Positions 53,040 through 62,923 are shown, counted from the stretch's first letter. The stretch is 64,000 bases of DNA from Aquabacterium sp. (GCF_016195855.1 NZ_JACPYU010000020.1:88855-152854), one strand, 5' to 3'. Translations and numbers: made by a program. The notes: generated by a model not told the origin, from the sequence alone.

Positions 53040-54218
53040 TCAGCGCTCGATGGTCAGGGCCACGCCCATACCGCCACCGATACACAGGGATGCGATGCCC
53101 TTGCGGGCTTCACGCTTTTGCATTTCGTGCAGCAGGGTCACCAGCACGCGGCAACCTGAAGCACCAATGGGGTGGCCAATGGCGATGGCCCCACCGTTCA
53201 CATTGACCTTGCTGGTGTCCCAGCCCATTTCCTTGTGGACGGCGCAGGCCTGGGCCGCAAAGGCCTCGTTGATTTCCAGCAGGTCCAGATCGGCAGGCTT
53301 CCAGCCTGCACGCTCCAGCGCACGGCGAGAAGCAGGCACCGGGCCCATGCCCATGTAGGCCGGATCCAGGCCAGCGCTGGCGTAAGACGCGATGCGCCCC
53401 AACACCTTCAGCCCCAGTTGGTCGGCCTTCTTGGCGCTCATGACCATGACGGCGGCAGCGCCATCATTGATACCGGAGGCATTGCCAGCCGTGACCGAGC
53501 CGGCCTTGTCAAAAGCGGGGCGCAGGCCAGCCAGCGCTTCCGCGTTGCTCTTGCGGTTGATGAACTCGTCGGTGTCGAACACCAGCGGGTCGCCCTTCTT
53601 CTGGGGGATCAGCACCGGCACGATCTCGTCCTTGAAGCGGCCGGAGTCGGACGCGGCCGAGGCCTTTTGCTGCGAAGCCAGGGCCAGCGCATCCTGAGCC
53701 TCGCGCGAGATGCCGTATTGCTTGGCCACGTTCTCGGCGGTGATGCCCATGTGGTACTGGTTGTAGACGTCCCACAGGCCATCGTTGATCATGGTGTCGA
53801 TCATCTGCCAGTTGCCCATGCGCATGCCTTCGCGCGAATTGGGCACCACGTGCGGCGACATGCTCATGTTTTCCTGGCCACCGGCAATCACGATCTCGGC
53901 GTCGCCGTCGCGGATGGCCTGCGCGGCCAGCATCACGGCCTTGAGGCCGGAGCCGCAGACCTTGTTGATGGTCATGGCCGGGATGACGTTGGGCAGGCCC
54001 GACTTGATCACGGCCTGGCGCGCCGGGTTCTGGCCGCAGCCCGCCTGCAGCACCTGCCCCAGGATGACTTCGCTGATCTGGTCGCCCGCCAGGCCTGTGC
54101 GTTTGAGCAGATCCTGAATGACCACGGCGCCGAGTTCCGATGCCGGGGTCTTGGCCAAGCTACCGCCGAACTTGCCGACGGCGGTTCTGGCTGCTGCGAC
54201 GATGACGATGTCAGACAT
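53040..54218 (-). CDS. phaA: Acetyl-CoA acetyltransferase PhaA (beta-ketothiolase)
   Basis: 392 residues, the typical thiolase length. Nucleophilic Cys in [11 protein letters not shown] (near 88), His in [14 protein letters not shown] and second Cys in SLCIGGGMG. It condenses two acetyl-CoA to acetoacetyl-CoA. AAGGAG precedes the ATG. It lies 56 bp downstream of phaC. Confidence 0.96.
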   Translation of the reverse strand: MSDIVIVAAARTAVGKFGGSLAKTPASELGAVVIQDLLKRTGLAGDQISEVILGQVLQAGCGQNPARQAVIKSGLPNVIPAMTINKVCGSGLKAVMLAAQAIRDGDAEIVIAGGQENMSMSPHVVPNSREGMRMGNWQMIDTMINDGLWDVYNQYHMGITAENVAKQYGISREAQDALALASQQKASAASDSGRFKDEIVPVLIPQKKGDPLVFDTDEFINRKSNAEALAGLRPAFDKAGSVTAGNASGINDGAAAVMVMSAKKADQLGLKVLGRIASYASAGLDPAYMGMGPVPASRRALERAGWKPADLDLLEINEAFAAQACAVHKEMGWDTSKVNVNGGAIAIGHPIGASGCRVLVTLLHEMQKREARKGIASLCIGGGMGVALTIER

Positions 54219-54274
54219 GCTTATCTCCTTGAGAGCTCAGGATCCAAACCCGCACAAGACGGCGGGCGCCAAAA

Positions 54275-56452
54275 TCAAGCTTTGCGCAGGACGTAACGGC
54301 CTGGCGCGGCCTCGATGGGTGGATGGCGCTTGCTGCCCGCCTGCTTGGGCGCCGGCACCATGTCGCCAGCCTGTTTGCCCAACCACTCGGCCCACACAGG
54401 CCACCAACTGCCGGGGTTTTCCTGTGCGGTGTCCATCCACTCCTTGGCCGTTGCTGGCAAGCCGCGTGCCAGCGAACCTGAGGTCCAGTGGCTGCGCTTC
54501 TTTTTCTCGGGCGGGTTGATCACACCAGCGATGTGACCGGACGCGCCCAGCACGAAGGTCTTGGGGCCTTGCACGATCTGGGTAGACGCATACGCGCCGC
54601 CCCAGGGCACGATATGGTCTTCGCGAGAACCGTAGATGAAAGTGGGCATGTCCAGACGGCGCAGGTCCAGCGGCACGCCACAGACTTCCACCGCACCCGG
54701 CTGGCGCAACTTGTTTTCCAGATAGGTGTTGCGCAGGTACCAGGTGTAGAACGGCCCAGGCAGATTGGTACTGTCGCTGTTCCAGTAGAGCAGGTCAAAT
54801 GCCGGCGGCATTTCACCCTTGAGGTAGTTGCCCACCACGTAGTTCCAGACCAGGTCGTTGGGACGCAGGAAGGAGAAGGTCGCGGCCAGGTCGGTGCCCT
54901 TCATCATCCCGCCGCCTTGCGGGCTTTGCGGCCCCATGGTCATCTCGCGCATGCGCACCATGGCCTCGTCCACGAAGACGTCCATGATGCCGGTGTCGGA
55001 GAAATCCAGGAAGGACGTGAGCAAGGTCAGGCTGGCTGCGGGCTTCTTGCCCTGCGCGGCCAGCGTGGCCAGTGCGCAGGCCAGCATCGTGCCGCCCACG
55101 CAGAAGCCCAGCATATTGGCCTTCTCTGCGCCCGAGATCTCCCGGGTGACGTCGATGGCCTTCATCACACCCTGTTCGACGTAGTCGTCCCAGGTGGCCT
55201 TGGCCAGGCTGTCGTCGGGGTTGACCCAGCTGATCATGAACACGCGGTGGCCCTGCGACAACAGGTAGCGCACCACGGAGTTGTCCGGCTGCAGGTCCAG
55301 GATGTAGTACTTGTTGATGCAAGGGGGCACGAAGAGGAAAGGCACCTCGTGGACCTTGGGCGTCAATGGCGCGTACTCGATGAGCTGGAAGAACGCGTTC
55401 TCGAACACGACGGTGCCGGCCGTGGTGGCCACATTCTTGCCCACCTCGAACACGCGCTCGTCCGTCTGGGACATGTGGCCTTGACGCAGGTCGTTGAGCA
55501 GGTGCTGCAGGCCTTGCTGCAGGCTCTCGCCCTTGGTCTCGACCGCCTTCTTCAAGGCTTCCGGGTTGAACGCCAGGAAGTTGCTGGGTGCGGCGGCATC
55601 GGCCCATTGCTGCACGGCAAAACGCACACGCTGGCGCGCTTTGGTGTCGCCTTGCAGTTGGTCTGCCAGGCGCTGCAGCGTGCGGGCGTTGAGCAGGTAC
55701 ATCGATGCCATGAAGGCGTTGGCAGGGCTGCTGCCCCACTCCGGTGCATCGAAACGGCGGTCGGAGGCCTTGATCTGATCCGGTTTTTCCAGCGCCAGGT
55801 TCCACAAGGCCGTGGCCTGCTGCATGTATTCATGCTGGATGTCCTTGAGCGCTTCGGCGGGGACTGTCAGCCCGGCCATGGTCGACAGGCTGGCACCCAG
55901 GCTCTGGCCCATCGCCTCCGCAGCCTGCTGCATGGGCTTGAGCACCGTCAGGCCCTCAGGCATGACAGGTGCCGCGCCGCCCACGGCTGCGCCGCTCATC
56001 CACTGCTTCATGGCATCAGCGGCCATGTCGGGCATGCGCTTGAGATCAAGCTGCTCCATGCCCGGGATCTTGAGCGCGGCCATGGCGGCGGCAGCCTGGT
56101 CGAACGGCGCCTTGAAATGCTCGGCGAACTGCCCGGCAAATGGTGCACCGAACGGCGTCGTGAAGGGAGAGCCGTTGGCGGCCTTGGCGGAACCGTTGGC
56201 CGCATCGGCCTGCGGCTTGCCTGACGGCTGGCTCGCGGCATGGGCTTGAGCCCCGCTTTGCGTCGCACTGTGAGCCGCGCTGGCTGGCGATGCGGCTTTG
56301 CGCGTCGCTGTCTTCCTGGTCGGGGCAGCGGCCTTCTTGGCTGCTGGGCGCTTGGTTTTGACCGCCGGCTTGGCTTGCACGGCAGCATCACGCTGCGTCA
56401 CGTCTTGCGCAGCCGCATGGCGCTGCGAGCGTGACCGTTGAGGAACAGCCAT
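54275..56452 (-). CDS. phaC: Class I poly(R)-hydroxyalkanoate synthase PhaC with N-terminal extension
   Basis: 725 residues from the ATG at 56452 (AGGAGA 3 nt upstream). Catalytic C451 in GFCVGGT, D612 in REDHIVPW and H640 in GASGHIAG form the triad; each number is exactly 132 above Cupriavidus necator PhaC (C319, D480, H508), which fits an extra N-terminal segment. Residues 28-55 are rich in Lys, Arg, Pro and Ala (KTKRPAAKKAAAPTRK), like histone H1-type tails of PhaF/PhaM proteins; Ala/Ser/Gln-rich sequence follows to about 95. It polymerises 3-hydroxyacyl-CoA on granules. First gene of phaCAB. Confidence 0.95.
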   Translation of the reverse strand: MAVPQRSRSQRHAAAQDVTQRDAAVQAKPAVKTKRPAAKKAAAPTRKTATRKAASPASAAHSATQSGAQAHAASQPSGKPQADAANGSAKAANGSPFTTPFGAPFAGQFAEHFKAPFDQAAAAMAALKIPGMEQLDLKRMPDMAADAMKQWMSGAAVGGAAPVMPEGLTVLKPMQQAAEAMGQSLGASLSTMAGLTVPAEALKDIQHEYMQQATALWNLALEKPDQIKASDRRFDAPEWGSSPANAFMASMYLLNARTLQRLADQLQGDTKARQRVRFAVQQWADAAAPSNFLAFNPEALKKAVETKGESLQQGLQHLLNDLRQGHMSQTDERVFEVGKNVATTAGTVVFENAFFQLIEYAPLTPKVHEVPFLFVPPCINKYYILDLQPDNSVVRYLLSQGHRVFMISWVNPDDSLAKATWDDYVEQGVMKAIDVTREISGAEKANMLGFCVGGTMLACALATLAAQGKKPAASLTLLTSFLDFSDTGIMDVFVDEAMVRMREMTMGPQSPQGGGMMKGTDLAATFSFLRPNDLVWNYVVGNYLKGEMPPAFDLLYWNSDSTNLPGPFYTWYLRNTYLENKLRQPGAVEVCGVPLDLRRLDMPTFIYGSREDHIVPWGGAYASTQIVQGPKTFVLGASGHIAGVINPPEKKKRSHWTSGSLARGLPATAKEWMDTAQENPGSWWPVWAEWLGKQAGDMVPAPKQAGSKRHPPIEAAPGRYVLRKA

Positions 56453-56473
56453 ATGTCTCCTACTTGGAATCGA

Positions 56474-56500
56474 GGGGGCATCCGAAAAAATGATGCCTCC
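56474..56500 (-). other. Inverted repeat in the phaC leader
   Basis: GGGGGCATC (56474-56482) and GATGCCTCC (56492-56500) pair at eight of nine positions around an A-rich spacer, 22 bp upstream of phaC. It could be an operator or leader hairpin. Between phaC and the next gene there are 282 bp with no other recognisable feature. Confidence 0.35.
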
Positions 56501-56734
56501 GTCATGTTGCCGTATTCTGACCTCGGTTTTTTTCCATTGACATATCGGGCCAATGACTTTTAGTTTCTTTTCAACATCGGCCCAACGGTCATCAACCCGT
56601 CTTGTTCGAGGGGCTTTGAGCAAGACCTGTTCCAGAATAGACGCCTGCCCCAGGCCGGGAATGATCCTCATCAACCATGTTGAGTTCAACGGCCTGCTGT
56701 GTCTGCGGGGCTTTCACTAACCGGATGACGTTGG

Positions 56735-57058
56735 ATGTGGATTGTTGCCATTGCCTGGTTGTATGTGACCTTGATGATGTCGCTGGCCGAGGCCACGAAC
56801 CCGCAAGGCACAGTGCTGGGCGCCGTGATCACCTTTGTCTTTTACGGCCTGGCGCCGCTGGCCCTGGTGCTCTACCTGATAGGCACGCCAGCTCGTCGTA
56901 AAGCCCTGCGCGCGGCCGAGGCGCAGGCCCATGCGCGGTACATGGCCGAGCAAGCGCAGCAACAGCCGGGCGCTGGCGACACGGGTGGCTCAACGCAGCC
57001 AGATGCTGGCAGCCTGCCTGCCGGTGACGCGCGTCCGCCTGAAAGAAAAGAACCTTGA
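56735..57058 (+). CDS. Small membrane protein of unknown function
   Basis: 107 residues. Two membrane helices (about 3-18 and 29-48) are followed by a basic helix (ARRKALRAAEAQAHARYMAEQ) and a disordered Gly/Pro-rich tail. No catalytic motif. Its 3' end overlaps the convergent pgeF gene by 69 bp, so the tail is constrained by an antisense gene. It is divergent from phaC. The function is not recognised. Confidence 0.65.
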   Translation: MWIVAIAWLYVTLMMSLAEATNPQGTVLGAVITFVFYGLAPLALVLYLIGTPARRKALRAAEAQAHARYMAEQAQQQPGAGDTGGSTQPDAGSLPAGDARPPERKEP

Positions 57059-57829
57059 GGCGTCGGACACGGTGCACCAGCTGCCGCCGCTGACCTGGCT
57101 CACTTTCAGTTGCTTCAGCGTGTCGCGCGCGAGCCCCGGCAGATCAGCCAGCCATTTGGGTGCAGGCAGCGCGGCAGGGTTGACAGGGGCGCGCGGCGTG
57201 AAACGAGGGTGCCCCTGCGCGGCCTGCGGATCCAGGCCAAAGCCTGCCAGGACGTCGGCGCCGACTTCAAAATGAGCGGGGCCAATGCATGGGCCCAGCC
57301 AGGCCCGCAGATCGGCCGGCTCACAGGATGCGGCTTCGCACAGCGCCCGCACGCCCGTGTGCACGATGCCTTGCCCGTTCATGCCCCCGGCACCAGCCAG
57401 CCCCCGCCAGCCGGCATGCAGCGCGGCCACGCCACGCCCCTCGGGCGCCGCCAGCAGCACGGGCAGGCAATCGGCCACCATCACCGTGCAAGCCAGGCCG
57501 GGCTCGGTGGTCAGGGCGCCGTCAGCCTCGGGCTGGGCGATCTGGCCTTGTGGGCCGAAAAAGTCAGCGTCGTGTGTCAGCCTGACGACGCGGTTGCCGT
57601 GCACCTGTGTCAACCACACGGGTTGCGCCTGCAGGGCTTGCGCAAACACGCCGCGGTTGTGCGCCACGGCTTGGGGGTCGTCCTGGACGTGGTCGCCCAG
57701 ATTGCACTGCGCATACGGCCCCACGCTGATACCGCCTGCCCGGGCGCTCATCAGCGCGCCAACGCGGCCTTGCAAGGCTGTGCCCAAGTCGATGTCCAGC
57801 CAGCCTGGCGGCAAGGTGTGTGATGTCAT
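56990..57829 (-). CDS. pgeF: PgeF/YfiH-type multicopper-oxidase-like protein (peptidoglycan editing factor)
   Basis: 279 residues from the ATG at 57829. Family motifs: QVHGNRV (His), TVMVADCLPVLLA (Cys) and AALHAGWRGLAGG-type (His), which together form the C/H/H active site, plus WLGPCIGP. The family is annotated as polyphenol oxidase (laccase domain) and in E. coli as purine nucleoside phosphorylase/peptidoglycan editing factor. Exact activity here is uncertain. It is convergent with the small membrane protein. Confidence 0.88.
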   Translation of the reverse strand: MTSHTLPPGWLDIDLGTALQGRVGALMSARAGGISVGPYAQCNLGDHVQDDPQAVAHNRGVFAQALQAQPVWLTQVHGNRVVRLTHDADFFGPQGQIAQPEADGALTTEPGLACTVMVADCLPVLLAAPEGRGVAALHAGWRGLAGAGGMNGQGIVHTGVRALCEAASCEPADLRAWLGPCIGPAHFEVGADVLAGFGLDPQAAQGHPRFTPRAPVNPAALPAPKWLADLPGLARDTLKQLKVSQVSGGSWCTVSDASRFFSFRRTRVTGRQAASIWLR

Positions 57830-57896
57830 GCGCGATGATGTGCAAATGCGGCCCGGCCAGGTCACTGCCCGCCTGGCCCGCTATGATCCCGCCCCG

Positions 57897-58490
57897 ATGC
57901 TACCTCGCCTGCCTGCCGTACCCCGATCTGCCTCTGCCCTCGCCCGCTCGCGCGGCGGCCGGCGCGGTGCCGTGCCGCCCAACCTGCGTCGCTGGCTGAG
58001 CGCACCGGGCTCGCTGACGGCGCGCCTGCGCCTGCACGGGCAGGTCAGTGTGCAGGTGCTCAGCCAGGGGCGCCGCACCCTGTGGCCGCAGGAGCGTGAG
58101 GCGCTGCGCTGTCGCGAGGGGCATGTCCGCGAGGTTGTGCTGCGCGTCAATGGCCGCGCGGCCGTCTGGGCACGCAGCAGCACCCCGCTGGGTGCCGTCA
58201 AAGGCCCCTGGCGCGCCATCAAGGGGCTGGGTACCCGCCCCCTGGCCGAATTGCTGTTCGAGCACAGCCAGGTGCGGCGCGACCCGCTGATCGCCCAGGC
58301 CCTATCGACACAGTCACCGCAGCGGCGGCGCCTGGCGCGGCAATGGGCCCATCTGGCGCCCACGCCCAAAGATCCGGCGCCCATCTGGACGCGCCGCTCC
58401 GTTTTCTGGCACCGGGGCCACCCCCTGCAGGTGCTGGAAAGCTTCGCGCCCTGGGTCACCACCCTGCCCGCCGGCCCCAAGCGCCGCTGA
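57897..58490 (+). CDS. ubiC: Chorismate--pyruvate lyase UbiC
   Basis: 197 residues from the ATG at 57897. The core shows LSAPGSLTARLR, REVVLRVNGRAAVWARS and LGTRPLAELLF, containing the Arg and Glu expected to bind 4-hydroxybenzoate. It converts chorismate to 4-hydroxybenzoate and pyruvate, the first committed step of ubiquinone synthesis. It is divergent from pgeF with 67 bp between starts. Upstream in-frame starts within pgeF are possible but less likely. Confidence 0.85.
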   Translation: MLPRLPAVPRSASALARSRGGRRGAVPPNLRRWLSAPGSLTARLRLHGQVSVQVLSQGRRTLWPQEREALRCREGHVREVVLRVNGRAAVWARSSTPLGAVKGPWRAIKGLGTRPLAELLFEHSQVRRDPLIAQALSTQSPQRRRLARQWAHLAPTPKDPAPIWTRRSVFWHRGHPLQVLESFAPWVTTLPAGPKRR

Positions 58491-58601
58491 AAACGAACGG
58501 CGGCGCAGAACACACCGCATTGACCGCGAATGCGGGCCATTGCCTGTGAATTGCCGGCCACAGGACGCGGTTTCGCCATCTTGATGCCCTAAACTGCGGG
58601 C

Positions 58602-59147
58602 ATGCTGTTTTCACGCCGAATCGAGCACTGCCAGGTATGCGGAACACCCGTCGAGCACAAGGTGCCCGAGGACGACAACCGTGAGCGCGCCGTCTGCCCA
58701 TCCTGTGGCCACATCCACTACGTCAACCCGCTGAACGTGGTGGGGACCTTGCCCGTCTGGGGCGAGCAGGTGCTGCTGTGCAAACGCAATATCGAGCCCC
58801 GCAAGGGCTACTGGACGCTGCCCGCCGGCTTCATGGAGCTGGGTGAAACAACCGAAGAAGGCGCCGCCCGCGAAACCGACGAAGAAGCCGGCGCCCGCAT
58901 CGAAATGCAAGGCCTGTACTGCATCATCAATGTGGTCACGGCCGGCCAGGTTCACCTCTTCTACCGCGCCCGCCTGCTGGACACCGATTTCGCGCCGGGC
59001 CCCGAAACCATGGAAGCGCAGCTGTTCCACCAGCACGAAATCCCCTGGGACGACCTGGCTTTTCGCACCGTCCGCATGACCCTCGAGCGCTTCTTCGCCG
59101 ATCGCACCGAGGGTCAATTTGCGGTGCATTGTGCCGATATCCGCTGA
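58602..59147 (+). CDS. Nudix hydrolase with N-terminal zinc ribbon
   Basis: 181 residues. Zinc-ribbon cysteines C10, C13, C32 and C35 precede a Nudix fold with the signature GFMELGETTEEGAARETDEEAG-like box (about 76-98; the glutamates of REUXEE are intact as RETDEE). This is the NADH-pyrophosphatase-like (NudC-related) or ADP-ribose group; the substrate cannot be told. It lies 55 bp upstream of the type I secretion genes but need not be functionally related. Confidence 0.9.
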   Translation: MLFSRRIEHCQVCGTPVEHKVPEDDNRERAVCPSCGHIHYVNPLNVVGTLPVWGEQVLLCKRNIEPRKGYWTLPAGFMELGETTEEGAARETDEEAGARIEMQGLYCIINVVTAGQVHLFYRARLLDTDFAPGPETMEAQLFHQHEIPWDDLAFRTVRMTLERFFADRTEGQFAVHCADIR

Positions 59148-59202
59148 TCAAGCCGCGCTGACACTGCTGTCTCGTGCGGGATAGGACCTCACGACTTCAC
59201 GC

Positions 59203-61407
59203 ATGACTGCCACGCTGGACACCACCGCACCCGATGCTTCGGCGCAGCCTCGCCTTCGCGAAGACCTCCTGACGCCCGATCCTTTGCTGGACTGCCTGGT
59301 GGAGGTCTGCCGCCTGCATGGCTTGCCCGCCTCACGCGCCTCGCTGTCCGCCGGGCTGCCTCTGGACAAAGGCGCCCTGCCACTGAGTCTGGCCGAGCGT
59401 GCCGCGGGCCGAGCCGGCCTGGCCACCAAGGTGCAAAGGCTGTCGCTGGATCGCATTGACGCGCTGACACTGCCCGCCATCCTGATCCTCAAGGGGGAAC
59501 AGGCCTGTGTGCTGCTGGGGCGCGAGCCGGGTTCATCGGGCGCATCAGCCTCAACGGCCAAATGGCGCATCCTGCTGCCCGACAGCGGCCAGGGCGCCAT
59601 CACCCTGAGCACGGACGAACTGCAGGCCCGCTACACCGGCATCGTCCTGTTTGCCAGGCCGCATTTCAAGTTCGACGAGCGCACGCCCGAGATGCGCGCC
59701 ACCAAGTCCGGCCACTGGTTCTGGGGCCCGGTGCTGGCGCAACGCTTCGTTTACCGTGACGTGCTGTGGGCGGCCTTGCTGATCAACCTGTTCGCCCTGG
59801 CCTTCCCCATCTTCTCGATGAATGTGTACGACCGCGTCGTGCCCAACCACGCCACCGAGACCATGTGGGTGCTGGCCATCGGCGTGACGCTGGTGTTCGC
59901 GGGCGACCTGTTCATGCGCCTGTTGCGCAGCCATTTCGTGGACGAGGCCAGCGCGCGCATCGACGTGCAGATCTCGGCCTCCCTGATGGAGCGGGTGCTG
60001 GGCATGCGCCTGGAGAACCGACCTCAGTCGGTGGGCTCGTTTGCGGCCAATCTGCGCGGCTTCGAGCAGGTGCGGGACTTCATCGCCTCCAGCACGGTCA
60101 CGGCGCTGATCGACCTGCCCTTTGCCCTGCTGTTCGTGATCGTGATGGCCTGGATCTCGCCCTGGTTGATCCTGCCGGTGCTGACCGTGTTCACGGCCAT
60201 CGTGGTGTCGGGCTATGTGCTGCAGCACCGCCTGCACGAGCTGTCGCAAAGCACCTACCAGGCCTCGGCGCAGCGCAACGCCACGCTGGTGGAGAGCCTG
60301 ACCGGCATCGAGACGATCAAGTCGCAAGGTGCCGAGAACCTGATCCAGGCACGCTGGGAGCGGGCCAACCAGTTCCTGTCGACGCTGAATGTGCGCATGC
60401 GCGGGCTGTCGTCCTCGGCCATGTACACCACGGCCACGCTGCAGCAATTGGTGTCGGTCAGCATCATCCTGATCGGCGTCTACCTGATCACCGACAAGCA
60501 GTTGACCATGGGCGGCCTGATCGCCTCGACCATGCTGGCCGGCCGCGCGCTGGCCCCCGCTGGGCAGATCGTGGGCCTGCTGATGCAGTACCAGGGCGCC
60601 CGCACGGCCATGGAGTCGCTCAACAAGATCATGGACCAACCGGTGGAGCGCCCTGCCGGCACCAACTTCATCCACCGCAAGGACCTCAAGGGTGAGATCG
60701 AATTCCGCCACGTGTCTTTCGCCTACCCGGGCCGCCAGGACTCGGCGCTCGACGACATCAGCTTCAAGGTCAACCCTGGCGAGAAGGTGGCCCTGATCGG
60801 CAAGGTGGGTTCGGGCAAGACCACGCTGCAAAAGCTGATCCTGGGCCTGTACCAGCCCACGCAAGGCGCCGTGCTGCTCGATGGCATCGACATGCGCCAG
60901 CTGGACCCGGCCGATGTGCGCCGCAACCTGGCCCATGTCTCGCAGGACGTGACGCTGTTCTACGGCTCGCTGCGCGACAACATCACCTTCGGGATGCCGC
61001 ACGCGCAGGACGACGCCATCGTGGCGGCCAGCGACACCGCCGGCCTGAGCGAGTTCGTGCAACGCCACCCGCAAGGCTATGACATGCAGGTGGGCGAGCG
61101 TGGCGAGCTGCTCTCGGGCGGCCAGCGCCAGAGCGTGGGCATTGCGCGTGCGGTGCTGCACAACGCGCCCATCCTCTTGCTGGACGAACCCACCAGCGCC
61201 ATGGACTTCTCGACCGAGGCCCTGGTGACGCAGCGCATGCAGGCCTTCTCGGAGGGCAAGACGGTGGTGCTGGTCACGCACCGTACCTCGATGCTCTCGT
61301 TTGTGGACCGCGTGATCGTGGTCGACCAGGGCAAGATCGTGGCCGATGGCCCGCGCGAACGCATCATGCAGGCGCTGTCTGCAGGCCGCATCTCGCGTGC
61401 CTCGTGA
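59203..61407 (+). CDS. Type I secretion ABC transporter, LapB-like
   Basis: 734 residues. N-terminal C39-like domain (about 20-150) that lacks a clear catalytic Cys-His-Asp triad, six helices (about 180-450), then an ATPase with Walker A GKVGSGKTT, signature LLSGGQRQ and Walker B ILLLDEPTSAMD. Such transporters export large RTX or LapA-type adhesins. The partner adaptor overlaps its stop region (start 15 bp beyond) and the adhesin follows. Confidence 0.92.
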   Translation: MTATLDTTAPDASAQPRLREDLLTPDPLLDCLVEVCRLHGLPASRASLSAGLPLDKGALPLSLAERAAGRAGLATKVQRLSLDRIDALTLPAILILKGEQACVLLGREPGSSGASASTAKWRILLPDSGQGAITLSTDELQARYTGIVLFARPHFKFDERTPEMRATKSGHWFWGPVLAQRFVYRDVLWAALLINLFALAFPIFSMNVYDRVVPNHATETMWVLAIGVTLVFAGDLFMRLLRSHFVDEASARIDVQISASLMERVLGMRLENRPQSVGSFAANLRGFEQVRDFIASSTVTALIDLPFALLFVIVMAWISPWLILPVLTVFTAIVVSGYVLQHRLHELSQSTYQASAQRNATLVESLTGIETIKSQGAENLIQARWERANQFLSTLNVRMRGLSSSAMYTTATLQQLVSVSIILIGVYLITDKQLTMGGLIASTMLAGRALAPAGQIVGLLMQYQGARTAMESLNKIMDQPVERPAGTNFIHRKDLKGEIEFRHVSFAYPGRQDSALDDISFKVNPGEKVALIGKVGSGKTTLQKLILGLYQPTQGAVLLDGIDMRQLDPADVRRNLAHVSQDVTLFYGSLRDNITFGMPHAQDDAIVAASDTAGLSEFVQRHPQGYDMQVGERGELLSGGQRQSVGIARAVLHNAPILLLDEPTSAMDFSTEALVTQRMQAFSEGKTVVLVTHRTSMLSFVDRVIVVDQGKIVADGPRERIMQALSAGRISRAS

Positions 61408-61421
61408 GCAAGGAGAAGCAC

Positions 61422-62864
61422 ATGAACGCCTTGCTGAACGCTGGACAAAAACTGGTCAAGGTGCTCGAAGCCATTCGGCGGCGGCTGGCGCCCCTCACGG
61501 ACCGGGTGCTCGACAAAGTAGCCGGCCCACGCGTGACGCCCGAGACCGCATCGAGCGCAGGCATGCGCGGCTTCGAGCTGGATGCCCAGGCCGTGATGAG
61601 CACCGAGCAGACCTACCGCGCCCAGACCCTGGTGCGCAGCGCCCTGCTGCTGGTGGGCGTGCTGCTGGTCTGGGCCTCGCTGGCCAAGATCGACGAGGTC
61701 ACCAAGGGCGAAGCCAAGGTGATCCCCTCCAGGCAGTTGCAGGTGATCCAGTCGCTGGACGGCGGCGTGGTCTCCGAGATCCTGGTCAAGGAAGGCCAGG
61801 TGGTCGAGGCCGGCCAGATGCTGCTCAAGATCGACGAGACCCGAGCCACATCGGGTGTGCGTGAAAGTGCGGCCCAGGTGTTCGCCTTGAAGGCCAAGCT
61901 GGCACGCCTGAAGGCCCTGGCAGAAGGCCACAGCTTCAAACCGCCCGAGGCGCAAGATGGCAATGCGGAAGAGCAGCGCATCGTGGACGAAGAGCGTCAG
62001 CTCTACGATGCCAAGCGCTCCGAGCTGTCGGCACTGGTGTCCATCAGCGAGCAGCAACTGGCGCAGCGTCAGCAGGAGCTGAGCGAGGCCGAGGCCAAAC
62101 GCGACTCGGCCAAGCGCAGCCTGGAGCTGTCTCAACAAGAGCTGAGCAAGACCAAACCCCTGCTGGCAACGGGCGCCGTCTCTGAAGTGGATGTGCTGCG
62201 ACTGGAGCGCGATGTCACCCGCGCGCGTGGCGACAAGGAGCAGGCCAGCGCCCAGGCATCACGTGCCAAGGCGGCCATTGCGGAAGCCACACGCAAGATC
62301 CAGGAAACCGACCTGTCCTTCCGCAACGAGATCCGCAAGGACCTGTCCGAGGTGCTGGGCCGCTTGAATGCGCTCAATGAGGGCGCAGTGGCCCTGGCCG
62401 ACAAGGTCGACAAGTCGCAAGTGAAATCACCCGTTCGGGGCCGTGTCCAGCGCCTGCTGGCCAACACGGTGGGCGGTGTGGTCACCCCGGGCAAGGACAT
62501 CCTGGAGATCGTGCCACTGGACGATGCACTGGTGCTGGAGGCCAAGGTCCAGCCGCGCGACATCGCCTTCATCCACCCCGGGCAAGCGGCCACCGTGAAG
62601 TTCACAGCCTATGACTTCTCCATCTATGGCGGGCTCGATGCCGTGGTCGAGAACATCAGCCCCGACACCGTGACCGACGAAAAAGGCACCAACACTTTCT
62701 ACGTGGTGCGGGTGCGCACCAAGCAGCCCAACTTCAACGACAAGATGCCCATCATCCCGGGCATGACGGCTGAAGTGGATGTGCTGACAGGCAAGAAGAC
62801 CGTGCTGTCTTACCTGCTCAAGCCGGTACTCAAGGCACACGCTTACGCCCTGCGCGAACGCTGA
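61422..62864 (+). CDS. Type I secretion membrane-fusion protein, LapC/HlyD-like
   Basis: 480 residues from the ATG at 61422 (AAGGAG 8 nt upstream; a GTG at 61404 is the alternative). One membrane helix near 65-85 (LLLVGVLLVWASLAKID). A long coiled-coil (about 150-330, QQLAQRQQELSEAEAKRDSAK) lies between two lipoyl halves (SEILVKEGQVVEAGQMLLKID and KSPVRGRVQRL). It bridges the ABC pump to an outer-membrane channel not found in the window. Confidence 0.92.
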   Translation: MNALLNAGQKLVKVLEAIRRRLAPLTDRVLDKVAGPRVTPETASSAGMRGFELDAQAVMSTEQTYRAQTLVRSALLLVGVLLVWASLAKIDEVTKGEAKVIPSRQLQVIQSLDGGVVSEILVKEGQVVEAGQMLLKIDETRATSGVRESAAQVFALKAKLARLKALAEGHSFKPPEAQDGNAEEQRIVDEERQLYDAKRSELSALVSISEQQLAQRQQELSEAEAKRDSAKRSLELSQQELSKTKPLLATGAVSEVDVLRLERDVTRARGDKEQASAQASRAKAAIAEATRKIQETDLSFRNEIRKDLSEVLGRLNALNEGAVALADKVDKSQVKSPVRGRVQRLLANTVGGVVTPGKDILEIVPLDDALVLEAKVQPRDIAFIHPGQAATVKFTAYDFSIYGGLDAVVENISPDTVTDEKGTNTFYVVRVRTKQPNFNDKMPIIPGMTAEVDVLTGKKTVLSYLLKPVLKAHAYALRER

Positions 62865-62923
62865 CCCCAAGATGCCTTAAAAGCGGCATACAGGCGTCCT
62901 TTCGTGACGCATGTCCTTCACAG

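Noticed and set aside
56453..56689. Longer phaC start 79 codons upstream
   Set aside because: The ATG at 56452 has a strong AGGAGA site, and the upstream sequence does not resemble a synthase N-terminus.
59203..59650. Active C39 bacteriocin-type peptidase in the LapB-like transporter
   Set aside because: The domain fold fits, but no clear catalytic Cys/His/Asp set is seen, as in other adhesin exporters.
59551..61281. 576-codon minus-strand frame opposite the lapB-like gene
   Set aside because: Shadow of the ABC transporter; no motif and His/Gln/Ala bias.
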